Origin: Tissierella sp. MB52-C2
GTDB lineage: Bacteria; Bacillota; Clostridia; Tissierellales; Tissierellaceae
Length of the DNA stretch: 64,000 bases
NCBI RefSeq assembly: GCF_030931715.1
Contig: NZ_CP133261.1
Coordinates: 3,636,643 to 3,700,642 of the forward strand
Direction of reading: 5' to 3'
Shown: in pieces, positions 44,626 through 53,332 of the stretch
Numbering within the stretch: the first letter of the stretch is position 1
Layout of the letters: every line of letters starts with the position of its first letter
Made by a program: the position numbers and the translations under genes
The notes under the pieces: model-generated
What the model was told of the DNA's origin: nothing
Database searches by the model: none
What the model saw: only the letters and a program-made list of their open reading frames with translations

Positions 44626-45858
44626 ATGAATAAATATTTTGATATAAAAGATAAGGTATATGATATAACGGAAAAATATCCAGAAACAATAGATATATTT
44701 GTAGCCAATGGTTTCGAACAATTAGCCAATGAAAAGATGAGAAAGCTAATGGGTAAGACTATTTCTCTTGAAATGGCTTGTATGACTAAAAAGGTAAATG
44801 TAGAACTATTTACTCAAAAATTAGTAGATGCAATAGAACAGAATAGGGTATCTGTAGACTCAGCATTATCCATGTCTAAGGGACAAAATGGAGGAGATAT
44901 AAAAATAGAAGGAGTTCTACCTTGTCCAGTGAGAGTTCCTTTGCTAGAAGGATTTAATGCTTGGATGGACGAAAATAAAGATAAATTTGGTTTTAAGGTT
45001 GATTATGAGTTAAAATCTGCAAACTTAGGTGTAGATTGGATAAAGGAAAAAATCCATTCTGATAAGGAAGATTCCCTTTCAGATTTATTTATGTCAGCAG
45101 GATTTGATTTATTCTTTGATAAAGAGTTAATGGGAAAGTTTAAATCAAGAGGAGTATTTGAAGATATTACAGGACTAGAAAAGTTGAATAAGGATTTTGA
45201 TAATGAAGAAATAGATTTAAAAGATCCCCAAAAACAATATTCAATAATAGCAGTAGTTCCAGCTGTATTTATGGTAAATACTGATGAACTAGGAGATAGA
45301 CAGATGCCTAAGTCTTGGAAGGACTTATTAAAAGAAGAATTTGAAGACTCCGTATCCCTTCCCATGAAAGACTTTGATTTATTTAATGCTATCCTTTTAA
45401 ATATATATAAAAACTACGGAGAAGAAGGAGTAACTAAGCTTGGAAAAACACTACTAAGGAGTATGCACCCTGCAGAAATGGTGAAGGCTCATACAAAAAA
45501 AACAGAATCTAAGATTCCAACTGTAACCATCATGCCATATTTCTTTACAAAGATGGTAAGAAGTCAATCACCATTAAAACCTGTATGGCCAGAAGATGGT
45601 GCAATAATTTCTCCAGTATTTTTATTGACTAAGAAAGAAACTAAGGAGCAGACAAAATCTTTCGTAGACTTCTTTTTTTCTAAGGAAGTAGGAGAGATAC
45701 TTTCAACCAATGGAAAGTTTCCATCAACTAATCCGGAGGTAGACAATGATTTATCTATGGAGCAAAAGTTTATGTGGCTTGGTTGGGACTATATAAATAA
45801 TCATGATATTGGTGAATTAATAAGAAAATGTGAAAAGATATTTCATGATGCAATTTAG
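44626..45858 (+). CDS. DUF1858 domain fused to cytosolic solute-binding-like protein
   Basis: 410 residues and no signal peptide. Residues 1-70 are a DUF1858-like helical domain (DKVYDITEKYPETIDIFVANGF). From about 90 comes a type II periplasmic-binding-protein fold beginning GVLPCPVRVPLLEGFNAWM, with a Cys in the putative ligand pocket and PAVFMVNTDELGD, KSWKDLL and GWDYINN segments typical of metal or polyamine binders. A binding protein retained in the cytosol cannot feed an importer in the usual way. It starts an operon with a GTPase and an ABC ATPase. Confidence 0.7.
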   Translation: MNKYFDIKDKVYDITEKYPETIDIFVANGFEQLANEKMRKLMGKTISLEMACMTKKVNVELFTQKLVDAIEQNRVSVDSALSMSKGQNGGDIKIEGVLPCPVRVPLLEGFNAWMDENKDKFGFKVDYELKSANLGVDWIKEKIHSDKEDSLSDLFMSAGFDLFFDKELMGKFKSRGVFEDITGLEKLNKDFDNEEIDLKDPQKQYSIIAVVPAVFMVNTDELGDRQMPKSWKDLLKEEFEDSVSLPMKDFDLFNAILLNIYKNYGEEGVTKLGKTLLRSMHPAEMVKAHTKKTESKIPTVTIMPYFFTKMVRSQSPLKPVWPEDGAIISPVFLLTKKETKEQTKSFVDFFFSKEVGEILSTNGKFPSTNPEVDNDLSMEQKFMWLGWDYINNHDIGELIRKCEKIFHDAI

Positions 45859-45868
45859 GAGGTAGAAA

Positions 45869-46570
45869 ATGAATTTAATCGTATTTTCAGGTCCACCTTC
45901 ATCAGGAAAGACCTCAATAATATTAAAAACAATAGATGCTTTAAAACAGAGAGATATCTCTGTAGGAGTAGTAAAGTTTGACTGCCTTTATACAGATGAT
46001 GATATATTATATGAAAAGGCTGAGATTCCAGTAAAAAAGGGGCTTTCAGGGGCACTTTGTCCAGACCATTTCTTTGCTTCAAATATAGAAGAAGTTGTGA
46101 AATGGGGAAATCAAATGAAACTAGATATGCTAATTACTGAATCTGCAGGACTTTGTAATAGATGTTCTCCCTATATAAGAAATATAAAGGGTGTTTGTGT
46201 TATAGATAACTTATCTGGAATAAACACTCCAAAGAAAATTGGACCTATGTTAAAGTCAGCAGATATAGTAGTTATCACTAAGGGAGATATAGTATCACAG
46301 GCAGAAAGAGAAGTATTTGCTTCAAAGGTAAATTCAGTAAACCCAAGGGCGACCACTATGCATATTAATGGTCTTACGGGGCAAGGAGCTTATGAATTAA
46401 GCACCTTATTGTTTGATGAAGAACAGCAAATAGACTCTGTACAAGGAATGGAACTAAGATTCCCAATGCCATCAGCTATGTGTTCCTATTGTCTAGGAGA
46501 AACAAGAATAGGAGAGGCATATCAAATGGGAAATGTAAGGAAGATGGAACTAGGTGATGATTATGAATAA
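45869..46570 (+). CDS. HypB/UreG-like P-loop GTPase with Cys pairs
   Basis: 233 residues. Walker A GPPSSGKTS at residues 8-16, Walker B-like LDMLITESAG, and base-recognition TKGD. Two extra Cys clusters, LCNRCSPY (about 94) and MCSYCLGETRIG (about 207), could bind a metal or Fe-S cluster. This is the SIMIBI metallochaperone type. It lies ten bases after the solute-binding gene and overlaps the ABC gene by eight bases, so the three are made together. A role in loading a metal or cluster is inference. Confidence 0.75.
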   Translation: MNLIVFSGPPSSGKTSIILKTIDALKQRDISVGVVKFDCLYTDDDILYEKAEIPVKKGLSGALCPDHFFASNIEEVVKWGNQMKLDMLITESAGLCNRCSPYIRNIKGVCVIDNLSGINTPKKIGPMLKSADIVVITKGDIVSQAEREVFASKVNSVNPRATTMHINGLTGQGAYELSTLLFDEEQQIDSVQGMELRFPMPSAMCSYCLGETRIGEAYQMGNVRKMELGDDYE

Positions 46571-47552
46571 ATTAACTATAGGACAGCTAGAAGAAAAATA
46601 TCCTTTCATAATTAGCTATTTTGAAGAAAATAAATTAGACACAAGTAATTATAAAGATAAAACATTTAGAGAATATTTAGATAGCTTTAGTCAAGAGGAC
46701 ATAGAAAATTGGGCCATAAATAAGGAAAAATTAGAATCAGATCTAGAAACATTCATAGAGCAGATGAAAGAATTCTTAGGAATAAAAGAAGATGCAAAGG
46801 TGAAATCCTTGACTATATTATCTGGTCATAATAAATCAGGAGATAAAGAAGGATTTGAAGAATTAACTATAAATAAATCGGAAATAGTTTCCATAGTAGG
46901 CCCTACGGGTTCAGGTAAATCTAGGCTGCTAGCCGATATAGAATGGACTGCTCAAAGGGATACACCTACAGGCAGGGGAATACTAATAAATGGAGAGATG
47001 CCAGATAAGAAATGGAGATTTTCTTCTAATAACAAATTAGTAGCTCAACTTTCACAAAACATGAATTTTGTAATGGATCTTACAGTTAGGGAGTTCTTAG
47101 AGCTTCATGCACAAAGCAGGTTGGTTCAAGATGTAGAAGAGACAATAAAGAAAATAATTAGTGCAGCCAATAATCTTGCAGGAGAAAAGTTTGATTTAGA
47201 GACTCCAGTGACATCTTTAAGTGGTGGACAATCAAGGGCTTTAATGATTGCAGATACAGCGATACTTAGTTCTTCACCAATAGTACTAATTGATGAAATA
47301 GAAAATGCAGGAATAGATAGAAAAAAGGCCTTAGAGTTATTAGTATCTGAGGACAAGATAGTCCTTATGGCCACCCATGATCCAATATTAGCCCTTATGG
47401 CAGATAAGAGAATTGTAATTAAAAATGGCGGTATAGATAAGATAATTGGAACTAGCAATGAAGAAAAAGAGTTATTATTAGAGCTTGAGAAAATGGATAA
47501 TATTATTCAAGGAATGAGAAATAGACTTAGAACCGGAGAAAAGTTACAGTGA
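46563..47552 (+). CDS. Permease-less ABC ATPase with DUF1858-like N-terminus
   Basis: 329 residues from ATG 46563 (AGGTGA ahead), overlapping the GTPase gene. The first 80 residues (LTIGQLEEKYPFIISYFEEN) resemble the DUF1858-like head of the solute-binding protein, suggesting docking to a common partner. The ATPase follows: Walker A GPTGSGKSR (about 118), Q-loop region, signature SLSGGQSRAL, Walker B IVLIDEIENAG with catalytic Glu, and H-loop MATHDPIL. It has no membrane helix and no permease gene is adjacent. Confidence 0.8.
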   Translation: MNKLTIGQLEEKYPFIISYFEENKLDTSNYKDKTFREYLDSFSQEDIENWAINKEKLESDLETFIEQMKEFLGIKEDAKVKSLTILSGHNKSGDKEGFEELTINKSEIVSIVGPTGSGKSRLLADIEWTAQRDTPTGRGILINGEMPDKKWRFSSNNKLVAQLSQNMNFVMDLTVREFLELHAQSRLVQDVEETIKKIISAANNLAGEKFDLETPVTSLSGGQSRALMIADTAILSSSPIVLIDEIENAGIDRKKALELLVSEDKIVLMATHDPILALMADKRIVIKNGGIDKIIGTSNEEKELLLELEKMDNIIQGMRNRLRTGEKLQ

Positions 47553-47733
47553 ATAGTGAAAGGTGAATAGTGAATAGTTTTAAGCGAAGCTTTAAGGGCT
47601 TTTAAACAATAGTTTCGAATTCATTCGAAACCACTACAATTATTCAATAGATGAACAAACTAAGCGATGTACACAAAATTCAAATCCACAATTTTGGTAC
47701 TCTGCTTATATTAGTTATTAACTATTCACTAAA
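47553..47733. repeat. MITE-like intergenic repeat with terminal inverted repeats
   Basis: Left end has reiterated GTGAATAGTGAA units and AGTGAATAGTT (about 47569-47579). Right end has AACTATTCACT (about 47720-47730), its exact complement. Inside are further palindromes (GTTTCGAATTCATTCGAAAC; AGCGAAGCTT). It does not code and separates the ABC gene from the next gene. Likely a miniature element or a structured intergenic repeat. Confidence 0.6.
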
Positions 47734-47749
47734 AAAGGAGGAATACAAA

Positions 47750-47992
47750 ATGCATGATGGATGTACAGGAAGTTTTGGAAGTGGAAAGGAAGTAGTAGAT
47801 AAAATAAGAATGATGGGATTTAACACTCGTCCAATGCCTCCAGGAGTTCTTATAAAATGTGTAGAATGTGAAAATGAGTTTGAAATGACTCACCTAGAAA
47901 CAAAATGCCCGCATTGTAATATGGTTTATGGTGTGACACCTTGCTCAGTAGCATATCCAGAGAGAATTAAACCAGCGGGAAAAGATTATTAG
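47750..47992 (+). CDS. Small zinc-ribbon protein
   Basis: 80 residues from ATG 47750 with AAGGAGG ahead. Opens MHDGCTGSFGSGKEVVDKIR, then a clear zinc ribbon CVECENEFEMTH...KCPHC, then VTPCSVAYPERIKPAGKDY. The ribbon plus two further Cys suggests metal binding. It lies between the ABC/GTPase cluster and hcp and is probably part of the same functional group. Family known only as conserved hypothetical. Confidence 0.75.
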   Translation: MHDGCTGSFGSGKEVVDKIRMMGFNTRPMPPGVLIKCVECENEFEMTHLETKCPHCNMVYGVTPCSVAYPERIKPAGKDY

Positions 47993-48030
47993 AATTAATA
48001 AATAATTAAAAATAAAAAATATTTTACTTT

Positions 48031-48072
48031 GTAACATATGTTACCGAATTCTAAAATTGATTCATATATAAT
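48031..48072 (+). promoter_or_regulatory. CRP/FNR-type (HcpR-like) operator and promoter of hcp
   Basis: Perfect palindrome GTAACATATGTTAC (48031-48044) and -10 TATAAT (48067-48072). With a start point near 48079 the palindrome centre lies at -41.5, the class II activator position. HcpR, a CRP/FNR relative, is the known activator of hcp in clostridia. The match to its box is from memory. Confidence 0.7.
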
Positions 48073-48141
48073 GTTAAATGTAAGGTAAAGAGAATAACGT
48101 GTGTATGATTACAAATATATAAATTAGGGGGAAGGAAAAGA

Positions 48142-49806
48142 ATGAGTATGTTTTGTTATCAATGTCAAGAGGCAGCAGGCGGAAAAGGTTGTACAAAGGT
48201 AGGTATGTGTGGAAAGACAGCTGATTTAGCAGCGTTACAAGATTTAATGATCTATGCAGTAAAAGGTATTTCAGTATTAGGTGTAAAAGCAGACGAAGCA
48301 GGGATTCAAATTCCAGAATTAGATAGGTTTTTAATAGATAGTTTATTTATGACTATTACAAATGCTAACTTTGACAAAGAAAGATTCTTTAAAAAGATTA
48401 AAGAGGCATTAAAATTAAGAGATGTATTAAAGGCAACTTTAATTGAAAAAGGCATAGAATTAGGTAGTTTAGCAGATGCTGCGACATTTACAGTTAATTC
48501 AGATGATGAAATAGTATTTAAGTCAACTAGCCAAGAAGTAGGTGTACTTGCCACAGAAAATGAAGATGTAAGATCATTGAGAGAGTTGATTATCTATGGC
48601 GTTAAAGGAATGGCAGCATATGCTGAACATGCAAGTAATTTAGGATATGAAGATCCAGAAATATCTAAGTTCATTAGAAAAGCAATGGCTGCAACTTTAG
48701 ATGATAGTCTAACAGCAGACGAATTAGTGGCATTGACTTTAGAAACAGGCAAATTTGGTGTAGATGTAATGGCATTACTTGATAAAGCTAATACTTCTAC
48801 TTATGGAAACCCAGAAATAACAGAAGTAAATATAGGGGTAGGAAATAGACCAGGAATATTAGTCTCAGGACATGATTTAAAAGATTTTGAAGAATTATTA
48901 GAGCAAACTAAAAATTCAGGAGTAGACATCTATACTCATGGTGAGATGTTACCAGCAAACTATTATCCAGAGTTTAAAAAATATGACCACTTTGTAGGAA
49001 ACTATGGAAATGCTTGGTGGAAACAAAAAGAAGAATTTGAAAAGTTCAATGGAGTTATATTATTTACTACAAACTGTATAGTACCACCATTAGCGTCCTA
49101 TGCTGATAGAGTATATACAACAGGTGCATCAGGTTATCCAGGATTCAAACATATTCCAAACAGAGTAGAAGGTAAACAAAAAGACTTCTCAGAGTTAATT
49201 GAGCACGCAAAGAGATTACCAGCTCCAACAGAAATAGAAAAAGGTAAAATCGTAGGTGGATTTGCCCATGCTCAAGTATTTGCCTTAGCTGATAAAGTAG
49301 TAGAAGCAGTTAAATCAGGTGCTATTAAGAAATTCTTTGTAATGGCAGGTTGTGACGGAAGACAAGGAAGCAGAAACTACTACACAGATTTTGCATCAGC
49401 ACTTCCAAAGGATACAGTAATCCTTACTGCTGGCTGTGCAAAATATAAATACAATAAATTAAATTTAGGAGATATTAATGGAATTCCTAGAGTATTAGAT
49501 GCAGGACAATGTAACGACTCTTATTCCTTAGCAGTCATAGCTCTTAAGCTAAAGGAAATATTTGAATTAAATGATATAAATGAATTGCCAATAGCATATA
49601 ATATAGCTTGGTATGAACAAAAAGCAGTAATAGTATTACTTGCATTACTACACTTAGGTGTAAAGAATATCCACTTAGGACCTACATTACCAGCATTCCT
49701 TTCACCAAATGTAGCTAAAGTATTAGTAGATACTTTTGGAATTGGAACGATATCAAATGTAGAAGATGATATAGCAATGTTTATGGGAGAAAGAGCAGAA
49801 GCTTAA
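48142..49806 (+). CDS. hcp: Hydroxylamine reductase (hybrid cluster protein)
   Basis: 554 residues. N-terminal Fe-S Cys motif [21 protein letters not shown] (first cluster), hybrid-cluster ligands in the C-terminal half ([46 protein letters not shown]). It reduces hydroxylamine or, as recent work favours, nitric oxide, protecting anaerobes from nitrosative stress. GGGGGAAGG precedes the ATG. Cytosolic. The metal-handling cluster upstream may serve its unusual cluster. Confidence 0.97.
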   Translation: MSMFCYQCQEAAGGKGCTKVGMCGKTADLAALQDLMIYAVKGISVLGVKADEAGIQIPELDRFLIDSLFMTITNANFDKERFFKKIKEALKLRDVLKATLIEKGIELGSLADAATFTVNSDDEIVFKSTSQEVGVLATENEDVRSLRELIIYGVKGMAAYAEHASNLGYEDPEISKFIRKAMAATLDDSLTADELVALTLETGKFGVDVMALLDKANTSTYGNPEITEVNIGVGNRPGILVSGHDLKDFEELLEQTKNSGVDIYTHGEMLPANYYPEFKKYDHFVGNYGNAWWKQKEEFEKFNGVILFTTNCIVPPLASYADRVYTTGASGYPGFKHIPNRVEGKQKDFSELIEHAKRLPAPTEIEKGKIVGGFAHAQVFALADKVVEAVKSGAIKKFFVMAGCDGRQGSRNYYTDFASALPKDTVILTAGCAKYKYNKLNLGDINGIPRVLDAGQCNDSYSLAVIALKLKEIFELNDINELPIAYNIAWYEQKAVIVLLALLHLGVKNIHLGPTLPAFLSPNVAKVLVDTFGIGTISNVEDDIAMFMGERAEA

Positions 49807-49823
49807 TATAAAAATAAACTTAT

Positions 49824-49875
49824 AAAGGGGCTGTGTCTAAGGTGATGAAACAAATCACTTTAGACACAGCCCTTT
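49824..49875. terminator. Terminator after hcp
   Basis: AAAGGGGCTGTGTCTAAAGTGAT-like arms: AAGGGGCTGTGTCTAAGGTGA pairs with TCACTTTAGACACAGCCCTT. Long stem, serving hcp and the convergent gene. Confidence 0.85.
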
Positions 49876-49935
49876 ACAATACTTATCTATTTAGTAAGTT
49901 ATAAGTAGGTTTTATGTCAATTAGATAATTCTAGT

Positions 49936-50409
49936 CTATTTATGATATTTCCCTGTACATTCTACGATATCTATCTGGATTACACCAGTACCCTTAATCA
50001 TATTATCAGGAAGTTCTTTTCCAGCAAATTGCGGAGTGTACTTCTCAACTATCTTATTCAATACTTCACGTTTATAATCTAAATCCTCTATCAATGAAGC
50101 ATTTCCCATAATTACAACACTGTTGTACTTTGCTTCAGTATCACAAGCATTTTCGATATTGTCAGTCAAAAGACCAAACAACTCACTGACCTCAAAGCAT
50201 ACCTTGGGGTTTCGATTTACATTATCGATTTTCTGTCCCTTTGGTAGTCCATGCATATAAATTTTATTATTGTAGTAAATATAGTGCATTGAAACGACAT
50301 ATGGATAACCACTCTCATTGATAGTAGCCAATCGTCCGGTATCCCCACGATGAAGCAGCTCGTCAATCTGCTCCATGGTTAATTGGAACTTCTTCATTCT
50401 GTATTGCAT
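49936..50409 (-). CDS. Pyridoxamine-phosphate-oxidase-family flavoprotein (NimA-like)
   Basis: 157 residues of split-barrel FMN-binding fold: LLHRGDTGRLATINESGYPYVVSMHYIYYNNKIYMHG (read for location), KVCFEVSE, and a late YAIEK-like end replaced here by IVECTGKYHK. Members reduce nitroimidazoles or bind flavin/heme. It is transcribed away from a MocR-type regulator, and the shared region carries a perfect 17-base inverted repeat, so the regulator probably controls it. Confidence 0.85.
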   Translation of the reverse strand: MQYRMKKFQLTMEQIDELLHRGDTGRLATINESGYPYVVSMHYIYYNNKIYMHGLPKGQKIDNVNRNPKVCFEVSELFGLLTDNIENACDTEAKYNSVVIMGNASLIEDLDYKREVLNKIVEKYTPQFAGKELPDNMIKGTGVIQIDIVECTGKYHK

Positions 50410-50485
50410 AACTTAATCATCCTCCTAATCATATAAATTTGATCTCTATTCAAGATGTATATACTTGATATACAATCAAACATAT

Positions 50486-50531
50486 TATATCATATAAGTG
50501 TACCTGTCAAAAGATACACTTATATGATATA
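50486..50531. promoter_or_regulatory. Inverted repeat in the MocR / PPOX divergent control region
   Basis: Arms TATATCATATAAGTGTA (50486-50502) and TACACTTATATGATATA (50515-50531) are perfect complements around 12 bases. A third half-site TACACTTTTATAT follows near 50540. Candidate binding site for the MocR protein encoded at 50571. Confidence 0.7.
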
Positions 50532-50570
50532 ATTAAGGGTACACTTTTATATAAGGATGGTTATAATTAT

Positions 50571-51989
50571 ATGATATACATTCAAAAAGATTCGGATGAT
50601 CCAATGTATCTTCAAATCTATCATCAAGTCAGAAAAAATATTGAGCAAGGAAATATTCCACATGGAGAACGGCTTCCAGGTATTCGCACACTAGCCCAAA
50701 CATTAGGTGTTGCACGGAATACCGTTAACCAGGCTTATACTCAACTGGCTGTGGAGGGATATATTCAAGCAAGACATGGGTCGGGATTTTTTGTTCTAGA
50801 TACTTCAAATAAATTTACGGAGAGGAACTATGTTCCCCAGGATATAAATACTTTATCTGTGGAAAGATCAGAGTCAGAACAATCTGCAAGTCCATATGAT
50901 TTTCAATACGGCACGCTTTCTTATGAGCAATTTCCTTTCAAGCTATGGCGAAAATATACTTCTCAAGTTCTTTTATCATCGCAGAAAGAAGTAGTTAATC
51001 AGTATCCAGATAAGCAAGGTGATCTGTTGTTACGGCAAGAAATCAAAAAACATCTGTACAGATCAAGGGGCATGGTTTGTTGTGAAGAACAAATTATCAT
51101 TGGTTCTGGACTACAATATTCGTTAAATATTTTGTGTACTCTTCTACGTAAAGAAAATAGCAGTATTGCAATGGAGGAACCGGGATATAATGGAGCAAGA
51201 GATGTATTTATCAACAACAATTATAATCTGTATGCAATCCCGGCTAGTAAAGATGGGCTTAATCTCTCAGTCATTCATCATTCCGATGCATGTGCTGCTT
51301 ATGTAACTCCTTCGCATCAGTTTCCTTATGGTACTGTTATGCCAATTTTTCAGCGTAAGGAGCTTCTTAATTGGGCAAATGTGAGGGATACATATATTAT
51401 TGAGGACGATTATGATAGCGAACTTAGATATGATGCCAATCCAGTACCGACGCTTTATTCCCTAGATACTGAAGATCGTACTATATATATTGGAACTTTT
51501 TCGAAGTCTCTTTCTCCTTCTCTGAGGGTGAACTATATGGTGTTGCCAATACCATTGCTAAGGAGATATTATAGTTTATTCCGTTCTCATAACTCTCCTG
51601 TATCATGGCTGACGCAACGTGTTTTAGCCACATATATGAGGGATGGAAATTATGAGAATCATATTCGAAAAATATGCATCACCTACAAAAGGCGTCATGA
51701 TGTATTTGTAAAGGAAGCAGCGAAAATGTTCGGCAGAAAAGTAATCTTACATGGTCGTGGAGCAGGGTTACATTTTGTTTTGGAGTTTCTTGATGGTGAA
51801 GAACAAGATTGGCTTATTAAACAGGCAGCAAAAGTAGGAGTTAAAGTATATTCTATGACTCCATTTTGGAATAATAAGAATGATTGCCCCCAAAATATCA
51901 TATTTGCAGGGTACAGTTTATTGAATGAACAACGGATACGAGAAGGTATTGCATTGTTACAATCTGCATGGTTCAGTGCATTATCATAA
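50571..51989 (+). CDS. MocR/PdxR-family GntR-aminotransferase regulator
   Basis: 472 residues. GntR winged helix at 1-75 (RLPGIRTLAQTLGVARNTVNQAYTQLAVEG), linker, then a fold type I aminotransferase domain with the PLP lysine in YIGTFSKSLSPSLR and Asp/Tyr of the cofactor site (EDDYDSELRY). These proteins use PLP or an aminated ligand to switch transcription. Divergent from the flavoprotein gene, which it likely controls along with itself. Confidence 0.93.
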   Translation: MIYIQKDSDDPMYLQIYHQVRKNIEQGNIPHGERLPGIRTLAQTLGVARNTVNQAYTQLAVEGYIQARHGSGFFVLDTSNKFTERNYVPQDINTLSVERSESEQSASPYDFQYGTLSYEQFPFKLWRKYTSQVLLSSQKEVVNQYPDKQGDLLLRQEIKKHLYRSRGMVCCEEQIIIGSGLQYSLNILCTLLRKENSSIAMEEPGYNGARDVFINNNYNLYAIPASKDGLNLSVIHHSDACAAYVTPSHQFPYGTVMPIFQRKELLNWANVRDTYIIEDDYDSELRYDANPVPTLYSLDTEDRTIYIGTFSKSLSPSLRVNYMVLPIPLLRRYYSLFRSHNSPVSWLTQRVLATYMRDGNYENHIRKICITYKRRHDVFVKEAAKMFGRKVILHGRGAGLHFVLEFLDGEEQDWLIKQAAKVGVKVYSMTPFWNNKNDCPQNIIFAGYSLLNEQRIREGIALLQSAWFSALS

Positions 51990-52075
51990 TGTAAATTGAA
52001 TGGTGAAATTTCGGAAGACATGTTAGGTAAAATAAATGTACACTAAAGATATAATTAGACAAGGAGGTTATTCAT

Positions 52076-52549
52076 ATGAAAAACATTGTATTCTATCCAA
52101 CATCTCTCGGTTCGATTGGCATTGTAGAAAAAAACGGTTCAATTATTGAACTTTTCTTTGGGAAAGAACATAAGTCTATAGGCTGCGTGGAGCAGGAAAC
52201 TCCGTTATTAAAGGAAGCAGCACGTCAACTGGAGGAATATCTTGAAGGTAAGCTTAAATTCTTTGACTTACCCCTTGAACCGAAAGGTACAGATTTTCAG
52301 CAAACTGTATGGGCTGCTCTGCTAGATATACCTTATGGTGAAACTCGTACTTACAAGCAGGTGGCAGAGGCTATTGGGAAACCAGAAGCATCCCGTGCAG
52401 TGGGTATAGCCAACAGCAAAAATCCAATTTTAATTATTACACCATGTCATCGGGTTATAGGTACAGATGGAAAGCTTGTAGGCTACGCTGCAGGACTTGC
52501 AGTTAAAGAAAAGCTGTTGAAGATGGAAAAGAACCATGTCAACGGTTAA
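52076..52549 (+). CDS. ogt: Methylated-DNA-protein-cysteine methyltransferase
   Basis: 157 residues. Active site IITPCHRVIG with the acceptor Cys, helix-turn-helix arginine finger region ASRAVGIANSKNP, and TYKQVAEAIGKPE. It repairs O6-methylguanine by irreversible transfer to Cys. AAGGAGG precedes the ATG. Encoded immediately before an AdaA-like protein, so the two form an adaptive-response unit. Confidence 0.96.
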   Translation: MKNIVFYPTSLGSIGIVEKNGSIIELFFGKEHKSIGCVEQETPLLKEAARQLEEYLEGKLKFFDLPLEPKGTDFQQTVWAALLDIPYGETRTYKQVAEAIGKPEASRAVGIANSKNPILIITPCHRVIGTDGKLVGYAAGLAVKEKLLKMEKNHVNG

Positions 52550-52626
52550 AATAAAGTGTTTTGTGTACGGAAACTAAAAAGATAATCCATGATATGAAAC
52601 GATAATAAAAAAAGAAGGTGGTATAG

Positions 52627-53196
52627 ATGCTACTCAGCGATGAGCAGAAATGGAAAGCAGCTATTGATTGTGATTCGTCTTATGACGGTCAGTTTTTTTA
52701 TGGAGTGAAAACAACGGGTATTTTCTGTCGTCCGTCTTGTAAATCAAAAAGTCCAAAAAGAGATCATATGGTATTTTTTGATACTGCAGAGCAGGCTCAA
52801 GCTACTGGATTTCGTCCTTGTAAGCGCTGTAGACCTGATCTTTTGAAATTTGAACCCAAAATAGAGACTATGGAAAGAATTAAAAAAGTAATTCATGAGT
52901 TTTATACTGATCCAAAACAGCTTAAAGTAGAGATTGATGGACTTTGTATTAGTAAAAACACTATGATCCGATTATTTCAGGAACAGTTAGGGGTGACTCC
53001 TATTCAATATATTAATAAACTTAGAATAGAGAAGGCAAAGGAGCTTTTATTGAACTCACAGGACACGATTTTATCCATTGCTTTGCAATGTGGATTCGGT
53101 AGTGTTTCAACATTCTACAGTCTTTTTCGACATTTAGTTGGTATGTCACCCACACAGTACAGTAAATTTTTTGTTGGAAAGGAAGATGTAAAATGA
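52627..53196 (+). CDS. adaA: AdaA-like methylphosphotriester sensor and AraC-type activator
   Basis: 189 residues. N-terminal Ada zinc domain (1-75) with the four Cys in TGIFCRPSCKSK and FRPCKRCRPD; the first Cys takes methyl groups from phosphotriesters. AraC-type HTH follows (about 95-180: LCISKNTMIRLFQEQLG, ALQCGFGSVSTFYSLFR). As in Bacillus adaA/adaB, methylation should turn it into an activator of repair genes. The O6-methyltransferase half is a separate protein, encoded just upstream. Confidence 0.93.
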   Translation: MLLSDEQKWKAAIDCDSSYDGQFFYGVKTTGIFCRPSCKSKSPKRDHMVFFDTAEQAQATGFRPCKRCRPDLLKFEPKIETMERIKKVIHEFYTDPKQLKVEIDGLCISKNTMIRLFQEQLGVTPIQYINKLRIEKAKELLLNSQDTILSIALQCGFGSVSTFYSLFRHLVGMSPTQYSKFFVGKEDVK

Positions 53197-53332
53197 TTCT
53201 CAGTGAAAGCCGTCGCTCAGATATTCTTGACTTTTATTCAGAGTAGTCATTTAATTGGTTACGCTTATATCAACCTTTCGACAATATTAAGATGTGTTAT
53301 TGAAAGACTACTCACCTAATTTTTAATTTTAA

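Noticed and set aside
53193-53246. 17-codon ORF (MILSESRRSDILDFYSE) overlapping the adaA stop
   Set aside because: Translational coupling is possible but the peptide is too short and featureless to support as a gene; it could be the start of a lost repair gene.
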